NCBI GenBank assembly: GCA_036873755.1 | Contig: JAVTVY010051604.1 | Coordinates: 186,001-250,000, forward strand | DNA: 64,000 bases | Reading direction: 5' to 3' | From: Hanleya hanleyi | Taxonomy: Eukaryota; Mollusca; Polyplacophora; Lepidopleurida; Hanleyidae | Position numbers and translations under genes: made by a program | Part shown: positions 37,220 to 47,835 of the stretch, piece after piece | Layout of the letters: each line of letters begins with the position of its first letter | Numbering within the stretch: the first letter of the stretch is position 1 | Notes under the pieces: model-generated | Told to the model about the DNA's origin: nothing | Database searches by the model: none | Seen by the model: only the letters and a program-made list of their open reading frames with translations

Positions 37220-37518
37220 CCATAATGTACATGATTATTGTGTTGGAGAACGTTCATAGTTTATTTATCAAACTGTCAAATATCAGTATCCAGATTGTTC
37301 ATTTGCTATGGTTTAGAGAGAATAGTCAAATTGTTTTTCATAGGGTGTAGCTCCCGAGACAAAACCTGTAGCACCCGTGACAGTGAATCAATTAATTCCA
37401 CTTGAGCAGATAATCTTAGTAAACACAAACAATGCTTGAATTCATGATAAGCATTCACTACTCTACAACACTGCATGGAAAGAATTTCTTGGATGAGCAT
37501 CAAATCACAGGGATATAT

Positions 37519-38003
37519 CAGGATGTCCGCAGGCCTTCAACTGCTTCCTATATTTTCTTATATTTTTGTGTCATTCCTATATTTTCCTATATTTTACTCA
37601 AAACCTCCTATATTTCCTATATTTTGACTTTTTCTCATGAAAACTTTCATCAAAGCTCTGTAATGAGTCAAACTTACATGAGGAAATTCATTTCAGATAT
37701 TTTGTTTTGCCTCGCTTCACTGGGCAAATATGAAAACATTTAAAACTCTCTATGCTCAATCAAACAACAGAACAGGTCACCTGCAAAACCACAACTATGA
37801 CCGCATTCAGTGAAAGTAGTTTGATTAAACACTAGAAAACTACCAAGTTTGGAACATACAATGTAGTACAGACCGGTCTTACACTCCTTTATTTCCTATA
37901 TTTTATTCAGACAATTCCTATATTTCTCCTATATTTTTGCAAATTTCCTCCTATATTTTCTCCTATATTTTCACTGTGAGCCACTTGAAGGCCTGCGTCC
38001 GGT
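37519..38003. mobile_element. MITE-like element with CCTATATTTT repeats
   Basis: The ends are short inverted repeats (CCGCAGGCCTTCAA at 37,527 and TTGAAGGCCTGCGTCC near 37,986). Clusters of TTCCTATATTTTCC decamers sit just inside both ends (37,548-37,630 and 37,890-37,975). No transposase. Confidence 0.75.
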
Positions 38004-38087
38004 CAGTCTGAACAATGCTGATTTTTCAGTCTGGAAAATAGTGATTTTTCTATGTTGCTCCCGTGACTGTATGCAAATGACACCCTA

Positions 38088-38703
38088 AAGTCTTGTCCAT
38101 TTTAATTAGTCGTCTACTTTGGAGCTTGTCAAAAATCAATAGTTAACCCTGCAACAATTTTCTTTTTTGCAATGTGTATAACAAACTGAACAAAATGACT
38201 ACCATTTCTCTGTGATATCGATAACATATCAGGCTTGAACTAACTTTTTCATTCTCTCCATATAAAACGCCAGTACAGTTCTTTATGTGCTGGGCCTCCA
38301 TTACATAGAGGGGCGTAATAATATATTCATGCTCATTGGCACAAAGATCACTGATGCCGAGTGTCGCTTATATCCCATGCCCAGTGAAATTGCTAAATGA
38401 TAAATCGCGCACGCCTCTATGATCGTACACGGCATTGCTGACCTTTGTACCAGACAACACGAATACATTATAACGTTTTCCTATGTGAGTCCCGGTACAT
38501 GGAACAACTGTACTGAAGTTTTATATGGAGAGAATTACAAAGTTATTTCAAGCGTGATATATTATCGATATCACGGAGAAATCGCAGTCATTTTGTAGAG
38601 TTCTGTTTGTTCTACACGATGCGAAAAAGAAAATGTATGCAGAGTTAACTGCTGATTATTGGCAAGCTCCAAAGTAGACGACTAATTAAAGTGGACAGAC
38701 TAT
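38088..38703. mobile_element. 616-bp foldback element with about 190-bp arms
   Basis: The left arm (38,088-38,275; TTTAATTAGTCGTCTACTTT) and right arm (38,508-38,703; AAAGTAGACGACTAATTAAA) are inverted copies with about 80% identity, including GATATCGATA and TCTCTCCATATAAAAC. A diverged relative of one arm is visible at about 63,220-63,330. Confidence 0.82.
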
Positions 38704-39258
38704 AGTTTCATTGGCTGATGTCAGTCATCAAACAAATTCCCTCTGAAATACTTACACACAGGAGAAATTTAATCTCTTAATAGTTTTGTTCAAATTCTGG
38801 AAAGTTGACTGACCAAGAATGTGCTTCGAATGTAGCGCCCGTGACAATGGAATTGGCCAGCTACAGGTTCATCCACTAACGAGCCAGTTCACATTTCGAA
38901 TCCTTTGTCTTCTATTAGCTCTATGAACAGGAATGAAATTGTTCTCTTTCCTTGTCAGTGTATATAACTTATAGTTTATGAATCACGGTAGATGTGCAGA
39001 AATCAATAAATTTCAGCAAAATATCTGCATAAAGTCGAGATAAATTGTCTTCTACTAGGAATATCTGTGAAGGTGTCGAAAGGTCACACCAAAAATGTGC
39101 TCCATATTAATATTGAAAATGTATTTACAAGTCTACTGTACCTTGAACCGGTTTGTACCGTCTGCGTAATATACTGAAACTGTGACATGGCAAAGTTGTT
39201 CGAGGTTGATTATATATCGTATGTAATTAGGTACACATATTTCCTAATCTTTTTCAGG

Positions 39259-39784
39259 GCATGTGGATTGCTTTGGGCAGAACCACACCGATACAGTAAT
39301 GATCAACAGAGCCCATGAAGCATTGTTCATATCAAGGTATCCTAGGAATTAATGAAAACGGCAAAAAATGGAATGAGACACCATGGAAGGTCCACTCTCA
39401 GATGTGAAGGCTGAACCCCTCGAGGAGTATCAGGAAGATAAACCCGTATTACATGCTCATTACATGGATTCCTTACCTAATGAGTTGTTCGTTAAAAAGG
39501 AACCCAGTGATTCTGTCTCGACTGCTTGCTGGAACCCGGATGATATTGACCATAAGCTCTCAGAAAATACAAACAATCTACAAATAAAGCAAGAGGTAAA
39601 CAAGTATGACTGGGAATATTCCGCGCCGGCTGCGTCCGTTAAACCTGGAGAGGCACGAACATCAGTCATTGCAGTAGATTCTGAAAACAAACCGGGGGGT
39701 CTACCAGTCCAAATAATCAAACTAGAAGCCAACACGGTCGACGATGCGAGCAATAAAGTGATACACGGGATAGAAACATGTAAA
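39259..39784 (+). CDS. C2H2 zinc-finger gene, exon with start codon and SUMO motifs
   Basis: The exon opens after a strong acceptor (CCTAATCTTTTTCAG, ending 39,258). Translation starts at 39,383 and runs 134 codons to a perfect donor (GTAAGT at 39,785) in phase 0. The encoded leader is acidic and carries four sumoylation-type sites (VKAEP, VKKEP, IKQEV and IKLEA), typical of transcription-factor regulatory regions. An upstream 5' UTR exon must exist but was not located. The product joins in frame to the exon at 41,693, giving a protein of 386 residues that is probably a nuclear DNA-binding repressor or activator. Confidence 0.82.
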
Positions 39785-39961
39785 GTAAGTGGAACATAAA
39801 TGTACGTGACATGAACATGACATCATGTTTTGTTGACATGACGCCGCCGCCGTTCCTACATAAACGGGTTATTGAAGGCATTTCTGCGCACATCCGTTTT
39901 CAAAACGGTCAAAGCGGCGTGACAATGGCATTCATGGAAATTGATATAGTTTAGCAGTGCC

Positions 39962-41195
39962 GTGAGTGCACTTCAGGGATTCCCCCATTAGGCAAGGAAT
40001 AGACCATAGGTCATGTATTCGGCCACTAATTGTCGTGAAAACTTCATCTTAAATCACTTATATGCATATAATTCTGAAAGAGCATGATTGATATATTATT
40101 TTCAGACGCAGCACGGCTGTGTTATCGTAAAACTAATCTCGAACATTCCCCTCTAAGCTTGCGCAAATTTTCCTAGAAAACCACTTAAAATGTCGGAAAA
40201 TGGTCAAATTCGGCTCAATTTCCAAAGAAGTCTGTAAGAGCGATTTCAATTGAACCTCTTTCTCGCTTGAAAAGGCAAAAAAAGAAATAATAATTGGAGG
40301 TCAACCTGCCTGTTTTTGTCTGATCATTGTGCATACGAAGCCAGCCATCGATCTGTAAGTGCTCGTTTGCAACGTTGATAAAACTGAATAGGATGGTATT
40401 ATAGATATACATGTATACTATTAAGAAGACCAGAAGAGTTATGATGTAGCAGAACACGGACAGTCTATCGTATTATGTAATTAGACCGGTGCCATGGCTA
40501 CGAAACAGTGAAGGCCACCCATGTGAGACTTCCGGACTCGAGGTGTACTCCAGAGATTCTTCCATTCGGCATGGAATAGACTATGGGTCCGTTTTTCGGC
40601 CTCCAGTTGTCGTAAAATCTTCAACCTAGATCACTTATATGTATATACTTTCTGAAAGAGCATGATGGAACTATTATTTTAAGATATAACACTGCTATGT
40701 TATAGAAAAAATTAACTCGAACATTCTCCTCCATGCTTGCTTCATTTTTCCTAGAAAACCCCTTGAAAATGTCGAAAAATGGTCAAATTCGGCTCAATTT
40801 CCAGAAACATCTGTAAGAGCGATTTCAATTAAACTTCTATCTCACGTTCCCTGGTCCGGTCTCAACTTAAAAAGGCAAACAAAAGTGGGTGTCAACATGC
40901 CCGTTTTTTTGTCAGATTTTCTTCCCGTAAATGAGTCCCGATTTTTAGGCACACCCAATGGGCATAACTGAGGCAGGACAAACTTTACTCCATGATCCCG
41001 ATCAGCGTGTAGACGAAGCCAGCACTCGATTTGTATGTACTCGTTTGCAGCGTTGATAATGCTGAATAGGATGGCATTATAGATATAAGCTATTAAGAAG
41101 ACAAGAAGAATTATGATGTAGCAGAACAAGGGCAGTCTATCGTATTATGAAATTAGAAATTAGGGCCATTACTACGAAACCGTGGAGGACCACCC
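39962..41195. repeat. tandem duplication inside the zinc-finger gene intron
   Basis: 39,962-40,520 and 40,535-41,195 are direct copies, diverged to roughly 80%. They share GAATAGAC ... CTGAAAGAGCATGAT, GGTCAAATTCGGCTCAATTT and the end TAGCAGAAC ... CAGTCTATCGTATTATG. The second copy has about 100 bp extra near 40,880-40,990. The duplicated units have no coding capacity. Confidence 0.85.
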
Positions 41196-41692
41196 GAGGG
41201 TTCTGGCTAATATTGTGACGTCGTCTATTATGACGTTAAAAGTTGAACCGCGCATCTATTTTCAAAACGAGGTGAATTTGCGTGGGCGTAGGGCTGGTCA
41301 ATAAAGCGCTGCTTTACGGTCATAATGGCAGTATGATCAATATAATGAACAAGGTTCAACCATTTATTCAGAAGACATATATCATTATATTTGGTCATGA
41401 GTAGAGTAGCTTATTCCACCGTTACTGCGATACATACAAAACAGTTTTTGTTAATTCATTATGCACAAGTTTTGTATTAATTTTGATATTGTTATGGACG
41501 TGATGTTAAATAGCCTACTCTCGTCCAATTCAGACAATTTTAGTGTTCACTAAACTGCATTAGTTGCGTGGAATTGCATATGTATGGACTGTAACTGTGG
41601 AAGTTTCATTAATATATGTTGCTTATGATTCCAATTTTGTGGCTTGACTCTTGGTAACATTGTATGACATATCTACATTTACTCTATTCCAG

Positions 41693-42451
41693 CAAAAAGA
41701 ACTACAATTGATTCAGGCGCATGCTCAGTCGAGTAAGCAGAGCTCAGATGAAGGTCCCATACCTATGGCAATGTATCGAAATCGAACAACTTTCGATGAA
41801 GCTAAGTTAACATTAGAGAATCAAGACTTGGGTAATCAGGATGAACCGGAAATTACGTCAGCAATGACCGGAGCAGTTGGACATACCGAAAACAATGGAG
41901 ACGAACGTTACAGTGAATGTTCTGGTTGCTATTATAGGTCTACTAATAGAGAAGATTTTTTCAAACATATCTGTCCGCATACCGATAGAATGTCATACAA
42001 GTGTTTAGAATGTAAATACCGATCTAGTTCAAGAAAAGCCTTTACCGCCCACGTGAGAGAACATATCAAAGAGAAACCATATAAATGCTCACAATGTGAC
42101 TGTTGGTTTGCTGATCAGGATCGTTTACAGCAGCATATGAGAACTCACCCTAGTTACAACTTCAGATGTTCAGAGTGTGATTACACGACTGTAAGCCATT
42201 ATGACTTTGAGAAGCATACGTTGTCACACATTAATCGGGATAAAAAGGAAGAATGGTATGCCTGTTCCGACTGTGGATATAGCTCCGCTGATGGAAGTTA
42301 TTTTGGCCCACCTATTAGTGAACCGAATGGAGAAGATTCATTCAAATGCTCATTCTGTGCTTACATGTCCAATAAATGGTCTGATGTTGCCCGACCTAGC
42401 ACAAAGTCCAAGAAGAAGCCATATCGTCGGAGCTCCAAGAGAAAAACTTGA
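41693..42451 (+). CDS. C2H2 zinc-finger gene, terminal exon
   Basis: The acceptor ACTCTATTCCAG ends at 41,692. The frame continues in phase 0 from the exon ending at 39,784 and stops at 42,451, adding 252 residues. After a linker come C2H2 modules: CSGCYYRSTNREDFFKHICPH, CLECKYRSSSRKAFTAHVREH, CSQCDCWFADQDRLQQHMRTH, and CSECDYTTVSHYDFEKHTLSH. Two further Cys pairs (CSDCGYSS and CSFCAYMS) lack their histidines, so they are degenerate fingers. A basic tail (KSKKKPYRRSSKRKT) may be a nuclear localisation signal. It probably binds DNA. It is the only apparently intact host gene in the window. Confidence 0.88.
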   Translation, partial: QKELQLIQAHAQSSKQSSDEGPIPMAMYRNRTTFDEAKLTLENQDLGNQDEPEITSAMTGAVGHTENNGDERYSECSGCYYRSTNREDFFKHICPHTDRMSYKCLECKYRSSSRKAFTAHVREHIKEKPYKCSQCDCWFADQDRLQQHMRTHPSYNFRCSECDYTTVSHYDFEKHTLSHINRDKKEEWYACSDCGYSSADGSYFGPPISEPNGEDSFKCSFCAYMSNKWSDVARPSTKSKKKPYRRSSKRKT

Positions 42452-42917
42452 AAGGGGAAGCCAATTTATGTAGCTTCTTTGGGCGAGATTATGTGGTTGA
42501 CTACGCATGTCTTTGACTGATTCCGACATTAACAAACCTAAAACCATCTTCCGAAATTCATTTTTATTCAACTGATATGAAAATACACTCATTGAAGATG
42601 AGCATGTTTATATCTTCGATGTGAACAGCAACCGCATCTATCACAAGTGTGGGGCAGTACACGAATCTCCCTGATAAGGGTACACTCAAGTGGTTCTCTC
42701 TAATTTGTGAGTATCCCGACTCTTCAATGCCTTGCACTCCACACCAGCAGGATCGTGATACGTGTATTTGATGGGCTCCATGTGCTCTCATATTTCAAAC
42801 GGTGAGGTGATTTACCCGTTTGGATCACTACAATGCTGCTGTTCTTGGCCACCTTTCTTCGCATGGGTCTAATTATAAACCTCAAATTACATAGTTAAGG
42901 GCTCAGTCCATAGTTGC
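42452..42917. other. 3' flank of the zinc-finger gene
   Basis: Noncoding. No standard AATAAA close to the stop; the 3' UTR end could not be fixed. Confidence 0.5.
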
Positions 42918-43516
42918 GGATTTTTGGTCACCCTCAAAATCTTTGAAGTTAATATTCCACCAGGTTTGACCCCATGAGAATTTTTATTGGCTTCTTGTTT
43001 ATTAATATTTGTAATATCATTCAGTTGACTGGTTGATTTGCTTCAAATCAATACATGGTATTTTGCCAGTTATATTGGCCAATGCTTCTCTATGAAGATG
43101 GAAGTGCGAAAGTGTGGCTGTAAATTGGGGCCTTTTTCTGCTTGCGAGCACATGGTATATTTTGCAGTGGGAAAATGAGCTTGCCAATTTTTGTTGATCC
43201 TTCGACTGGGCACAGTGTCGGTGAGTTTCAAAGCAATCGATTGTCAAGTTTTTTGTGTGATGGGGAGAGAATATGACATATTTTGGGCCAAATTTAGAGG
43301 ATTTTCCTGAAGTTTGGGGCATGTTCAGTAGGGGTTATGGGGACCCTGATTTCGGTCAGCTATGTTTACATCTGTCTCAGCTTCATGGCAAGAGCCTACT
43401 CTCTCAGAAAATATATAGTTCTATGGGGGTTCTCTCAAAACACGGTTGCTGTTTGGCATATAATAAACCAGCCTACTGTTTAATTTCAGATGCCTTGGCT
43501 CTTCTATAGACTGCTA
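42918..43516 (+). repeat. 600-bp direct repeat, left copy
   Basis: Repeated at 44,308-44,940 with about 97% identity. The left copy lacks roughly 30 bp (present at about 44,573-44,604, with CGTGGTCGACCCCC). It encodes no recognisable protein. The two copies flank a foldback element. Confidence 0.88.
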
Positions 43517-43552
43517 CCTATATGACAGAACAGGCATTTTCTCAGGTAACAT

Positions 43553-44113
43553 TAAATTTGCATATCTGACTCGAAATTTTCCATCCAGAACTACTATTGT
43601 TTTACTATCAAGTTGAACACAATTCAAAACAATGCTATTCACACCCAACACAGGACTGAAATTATTGAACCAGCACAGGGGCTTGGACTAGAAAGGGGGG
43701 AGGGGTAACTCTTAGCATGGCCAGAAAATATCTGTTACAAGATGTGTAGAATTGCCAACATCAATGTTGGTGTTTTATCGGGAGGGGGGTGTCAATTGTC
43801 CCAGGAATTTCCCAGAAGTTTTAGTGTCACAGAAATAATTCCTCTGGGACCATTAAAACAGCCCTACCTTCCCCACCCCTTCCCATAAAACCAGCATTGG
43901 AGATGGCAATACTATACACAATGTAACAGATATTCCCCTGTCATGCTAAGAGTTATCCACCCCTCCCCCCTTCTAGCCCAAGCTCCTGTGCTGGTTTCAT
44001 AATTCCAGTCCTGTGTTGGGTGTGAATATCATTGTTTTGAATTGTGTTCAACATAATAGTAAACAATATTAGTACTAAATGCAAAATTTTCAGTCAAATA
44101 TATTCAAATTTGA
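43553..44113. mobile_element. 560-bp foldback element between the direct repeats
   Basis: The whole segment is an imperfect palindrome: AATTCAAAACAATG near 43,620 pairs with CATTGTTTTGAATT near 44,031; ACCAGCACAGG pairs with CCTGTGCTGG; and CTTAGCATG pairs with CATGCTAAG. Arms are about 250 bp. No ORF. Confidence 0.82.
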
Positions 44114-44307
44114 CATAGCGGTCCAGCCTGACAAAATGGCGTCGCAAAAACTGTCAAAATATGAATGGGGTAGGGGGAAAGTTGTGGCTCTGTTTTATCT
44201 TAATATGACTTTCAACCATTGACTGTCATATACCATTATACTTGTACAGACCCATAAATTGAAGTGAATAGATAAAAATAAATCCACAAAAAGTACCCTT
44301 CACTTAA

Positions 44308-44940
44308 AGGATTTTTGGTCCCCCTCAAAATCTTTGAAGTTAATATTCCACCAGGTTTGACCCCATGAGAATTTTTATTGGCTTATTGTTTATTAATATT
44401 TGTAATATCATTCAGTTGACTGGTTGATTTGCTTCAAATCAATACATGGTATTTTGCCAGTTAGATTGGCCAATGCTTCTCTATGAAGATGGAAGTGCGA
44501 ATGTGTGGCTGTAAATTGGGGCCTTTTTCTGCTTGCGAGCACATGGTATATTTTGCAGTGGGAAAATGAGCTTGAAATCCGCGTGGTCGACCCCCTATTT
44601 TCTTTGCCAATTTTTGTTGATCCTTCGACTGGGCACAGTATCGGTGAGTTTCAAAGCAATCGATTGTCAAGTTTTTTCTGTGATGGGGAGAGAATATGAC
44701 CTATTTTGGGCCAAATTTAGAGGATTTTCCTGAAGTTTGGGGTATGTTCAGTAGGGGTTATGGGGACCCTGATTTCGGTCAGGTATGTTTACATCTGTCT
44801 CAGCTTCATGGCAAGAGCCTACTCTTTCAGAAAATATATAGTTCTATGGGGGTTCTCTCAAAACACGGTTGCTGTTTGGCATATAATAAATCAGCCTACT
44901 GTTTAATTTCAGATGCCTTGGCTCTTCTATAGACTGCTAC
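44308..44940 (+). repeat. 600-bp direct repeat, right copy
   Basis: Partner of 42,918-43,516, with the additional 30 bp described there. Confidence 0.88.
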
Positions 44941-45016
44941 CTAAATGTCCACTTCTTGGTTCAATTCTACGAGTTAAATGCATGCGTAATAGGAAACATC
45001 TATCCATGTTCTTGTC

Positions 45017-45187
45017 TGGTAACTTGGGTGGTTGATAACTTGGGTGGTTGATCACTTGGGTGGTTGATCACTTGGGTGGTTGATAACTTGGGTGGTTGAT
45101 CACTTGGTAGGTTGATCACGTCGGATGTTGATCATTTGGGCGGTTGATCACTTGGGCGGTTGATCACTTGGGTGGTTGATAACTTCG
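45017..45187 (+). repeat. 16-bp minisatellite
   Basis: About eleven copies of a 16-bp unit (ACTTGGGTGGTTGATC/A). Several units contain the TGATCA palindrome. Confidence 0.92.
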
Positions 45188-45678
45188 CTGGCTGACTATG
45201 GAGTATGCTGTAATCTGGAGTCTACCAATGTGTAATGACGAAACCTTCCGTAGTCGGCGGAAGGAATTCTCGATTGGTGTGGGGGGACGGCGCCCCGAAC
45301 TTTAGGCGAGGATCCAGGGGCTTCCTCTGCCCTGTAAGCTCCTGGGGTCTTCATTTCTTCCTTGCCAATTTCTTTGTGAGTAATCCGTTTTATGCCGCAG
45401 ATTTATTTATAACTTTATAAGGTGCTGTCATTAGATAGATCGGGACAAAGCATGTGTGATGGTTACCCGAGAATAAATCCCTCAGACGTGACGGTAATGA
45501 ACATGATTTTCGTTTGAAAATGAAACGGCTGAAAGTGATTGTTATGTAAAAATGCTGAAGTGTCATAGCATGCGAAATGGTGATGGTCAATTGCTTTCAA
45601 CTGGATTTATTCAAGTTTGATAACGGTCGAATGTGCTCTTTCGACATTGTAGGGACATTTTCCGAAGGGATTCATATA

Positions 45679-45785
45679 TAAAATATGACACCTCAAACCA
45701 GAACAATTTGTGTGTATTTATTATCACAATGCTTAGTGTTACAATCCGTTGAAATATCATTCTGGTTTGAGGTGTCATATTTCAT
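45679..45785. mobile_element. 107-bp hairpin element
   Basis: ATATGACACCTCAAACCAGAA at its left end is exactly complementary to the right end, with a 60-base AT-rich loop. The stem shares the ATGACACCT ... AACCA motif with the core of the foldback at 47,282-47,835. Confidence 0.8.
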
Positions 45786-45865
45786 CAAAATTAAAAATTG
45801 TAGAAAGGCGTCAATTGTATTCTACCAGAAACGTTATGTGAGCAAGTAAGAAATGCATTAGAAGT

Positions 45866-45960
45866 AGACGTCGTCGTAGCCCAGTTGCTAGGCTGCTCGC
45901 TTTCGAAAGCAGTGTGGTGACCAGTTTGTTGCGTTATGAGTTCGAGTCACATTTTGGATC
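45866..45960 (+). repeat. tRNA-like head of a probable SINE
   Basis: Pol III promoter boxes are visible: an A box (TAGCCCAGTTGC, 45,878) and a B box (GAGTTCGAGTC, about 45,940), about 60 bases apart. That spacing suggests a class II, Ser-like tRNA with a long variable arm. No clean acceptor stem or CCA-ready end is present, so it is not a functional tRNA gene. The A-rich and T-rich sequence that follows could be the SINE body. Confidence 0.5.
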
Positions 45961-46950
45961 AGAAAAAAATTCTTCCTACTTTCTTATTCTTTTTCATATA
46001 TGGATGTAGACCCGTTAGGGTCTGATGACCCTAGGGTCATCCAGATATATATAGGGGAGCTGTAACTCTTGTAACAGGAAGTGCCCGGTTTACTCTTGCA
46101 CAAAACAAAGTTCTTGCGCTGAAAGAAATCGTTCTGAAGCTTTTTATTCTTGATAACCTTTTCTTTGTCTTTTGAATTATTTTTGTTGTTCTTTTACATA
46201 CGCAGAATATAATGGATGTGTCTTGATGTTTTTCAAGTGCTCAGTTGTTGTTTTTGAGGGTTTGCTAGTTTCTAGTTCAAAGTAGATTGTCTGCTAGACC
46301 AGAGACTGTCGTCTGCTAAAGAGACTTCAAGGGGAAAATGCTGGTTGATTGTCGGGTTTACCAAGGGTAAACCCTACATTAGTATCACTTTTCAGTTTTT
46401 CTTCTTTCTTCTGCACATGTGTAGTTTTGATCTCCTGCCCGGAGACTGTTCTCATTTGATGCACCTTACAGCATTCACAACAGGCTTCGCACAAGCCATG
46501 CAATTCCAGGCGCTAAGAGTAATGGAATTTCGTTGAAAGGACATGGAAAGTCAGAGGAAATATATGTACAGAGTCCGGGAAAATGAGTGGAAAAAGCTAA
46601 GTTATTCTCTGAAGTTCAGCGAAATTTATTGCGGAATAAAAATCCAAACAGCCGTGAAACGTGTTTGCTGGTGACCCTTCGCCAGATTGGAACGAGGTCA
46701 GATAGCTCATTTACATATTTTGTGTAGTCCATTGGTTGAACTAAACTCGTGACTGTTTCCCGCTGAATTAATATTCATATTCTGTGACGTGTATTGGTCG
46801 AGGTCATAATGTCGACAGCTGATTGGCTCACGCTCTTGACATCTGTACTAATTTACGTATCAGAACAGTCGCCATTTGAACTGGTCAAATTGCAGTCGCC
46901 ATTGTTCGTTGGTTTGGAATTTAGCTTTGAGCTAATTTTGCCGATGCCGG

Positions 46951-47120
46951 GAAAATGCAAATTTAGTGAACATTGGCTGAGACTGGATGATTATAACTGT
47001 GGTTGTCCCGTCACGGTGAGGGGACAGCAACGTACACGGTGTGTCAAACAAATGTGGATCTGTCCAATATCGGCGATGGTCCTTTACGGAGCCATACAAA
47101 AATTACAGGATACACAAACT
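46951..47120 (+). pseudogene. BED-like zinc-finger fragment, frameshifted
   Basis: MPGKCKFSEHWLRLDDYN begins at 46,945. After a one-base shift near 46,998 the second frame gives WLSRHGEG ... YTVCQTNVDLSNIGDGPLRSHTK. This corresponds to a known N-terminal finger type of animal transposon-derived proteins (pattern K-F ... W-L ... W-L ... C-x2 ... D-I-S-N-M-G ... L-x-S-H). Only one Cys and one His of the site are retained clearly. It is probably a relic of a hAT-like or related element; nothing of a catalytic domain is seen. Confidence 0.5.
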
Positions 47121-47281
47121 TTACACACATATTCTTGAGGTTGTTCTATAACTATATGGCACTTTATGAATTATTATTACGAATATGAATTTTAATATTT
47201 TTGAACATTTTTCAATCTTTGGTAAGCTACCTTACAACAAAAGTTATGATTCATATATAGAGCAAGATCACAAAGATGATC

Positions 47282-47835
47282 TTCACTTTAGATAGGGAAT
47301 CGTCCTCAATGCGTTTTTGATACACACAGCTGGTGGGGCTAATTTTTGTCTAAAAAGCACCAAATTGACCATTTGAATAGATAAAGATAAAGAATAATCA
47401 AGACCTACAGACAAACACAACCAGACTTACAGTGGTTCAAACCTGCCGTATTTTGCACTTTTCGGTGCATTTACAGTCGACATTTTCTCTCCAAAATTCT
47501 CGTTGCAAAATTATGACACCTTTAACCAAAATCATATTTAGACTTATTTGTTGGTCAAAATAGCTAAAATTGGTTTTGGTTAAAGGTGTCCTATTTTTGT
47601 AACAAGAGAAAATCCGCACCGAAAAGTGCCTAAAAATACGAAAATAAGCCAACTTACCAACTTTAGTGAGCCATAAATCCGTGTTCGTGCATCTGCAGTC
47701 CTTCATTATTTCGGGTCTTATAATTCAGCATGAAGGCTGTACAAAATGGTCCATTTCATATCCCTTTGATAAAAGTGAAAGTTTGGCCCTTCAAACCGAA
47801 CAGCTTGAGGACGATTCCCTATGTCAAGCGAACAC
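47282..47835. mobile_element. 555-bp foldback element
   Basis: The inverted arms pair at several points: AGGGAATCGTCCTCAA (47,295) with TTGAGGACGATTCCCT (47,805); GCACTTTTCGGTGC (47,455) with GCACCGAAAAGTGC (47,616); and TATGACACCTTTAACC with GGTTAAAGGTGTC around the centre. No coding capacity. Confidence 0.8.

Noticed and set aside
45866..45960. Functional tRNA-Ser gene
   Set aside because: The boxes are present but I could not form an acceptor stem, and the anticodon arm is imperfect.
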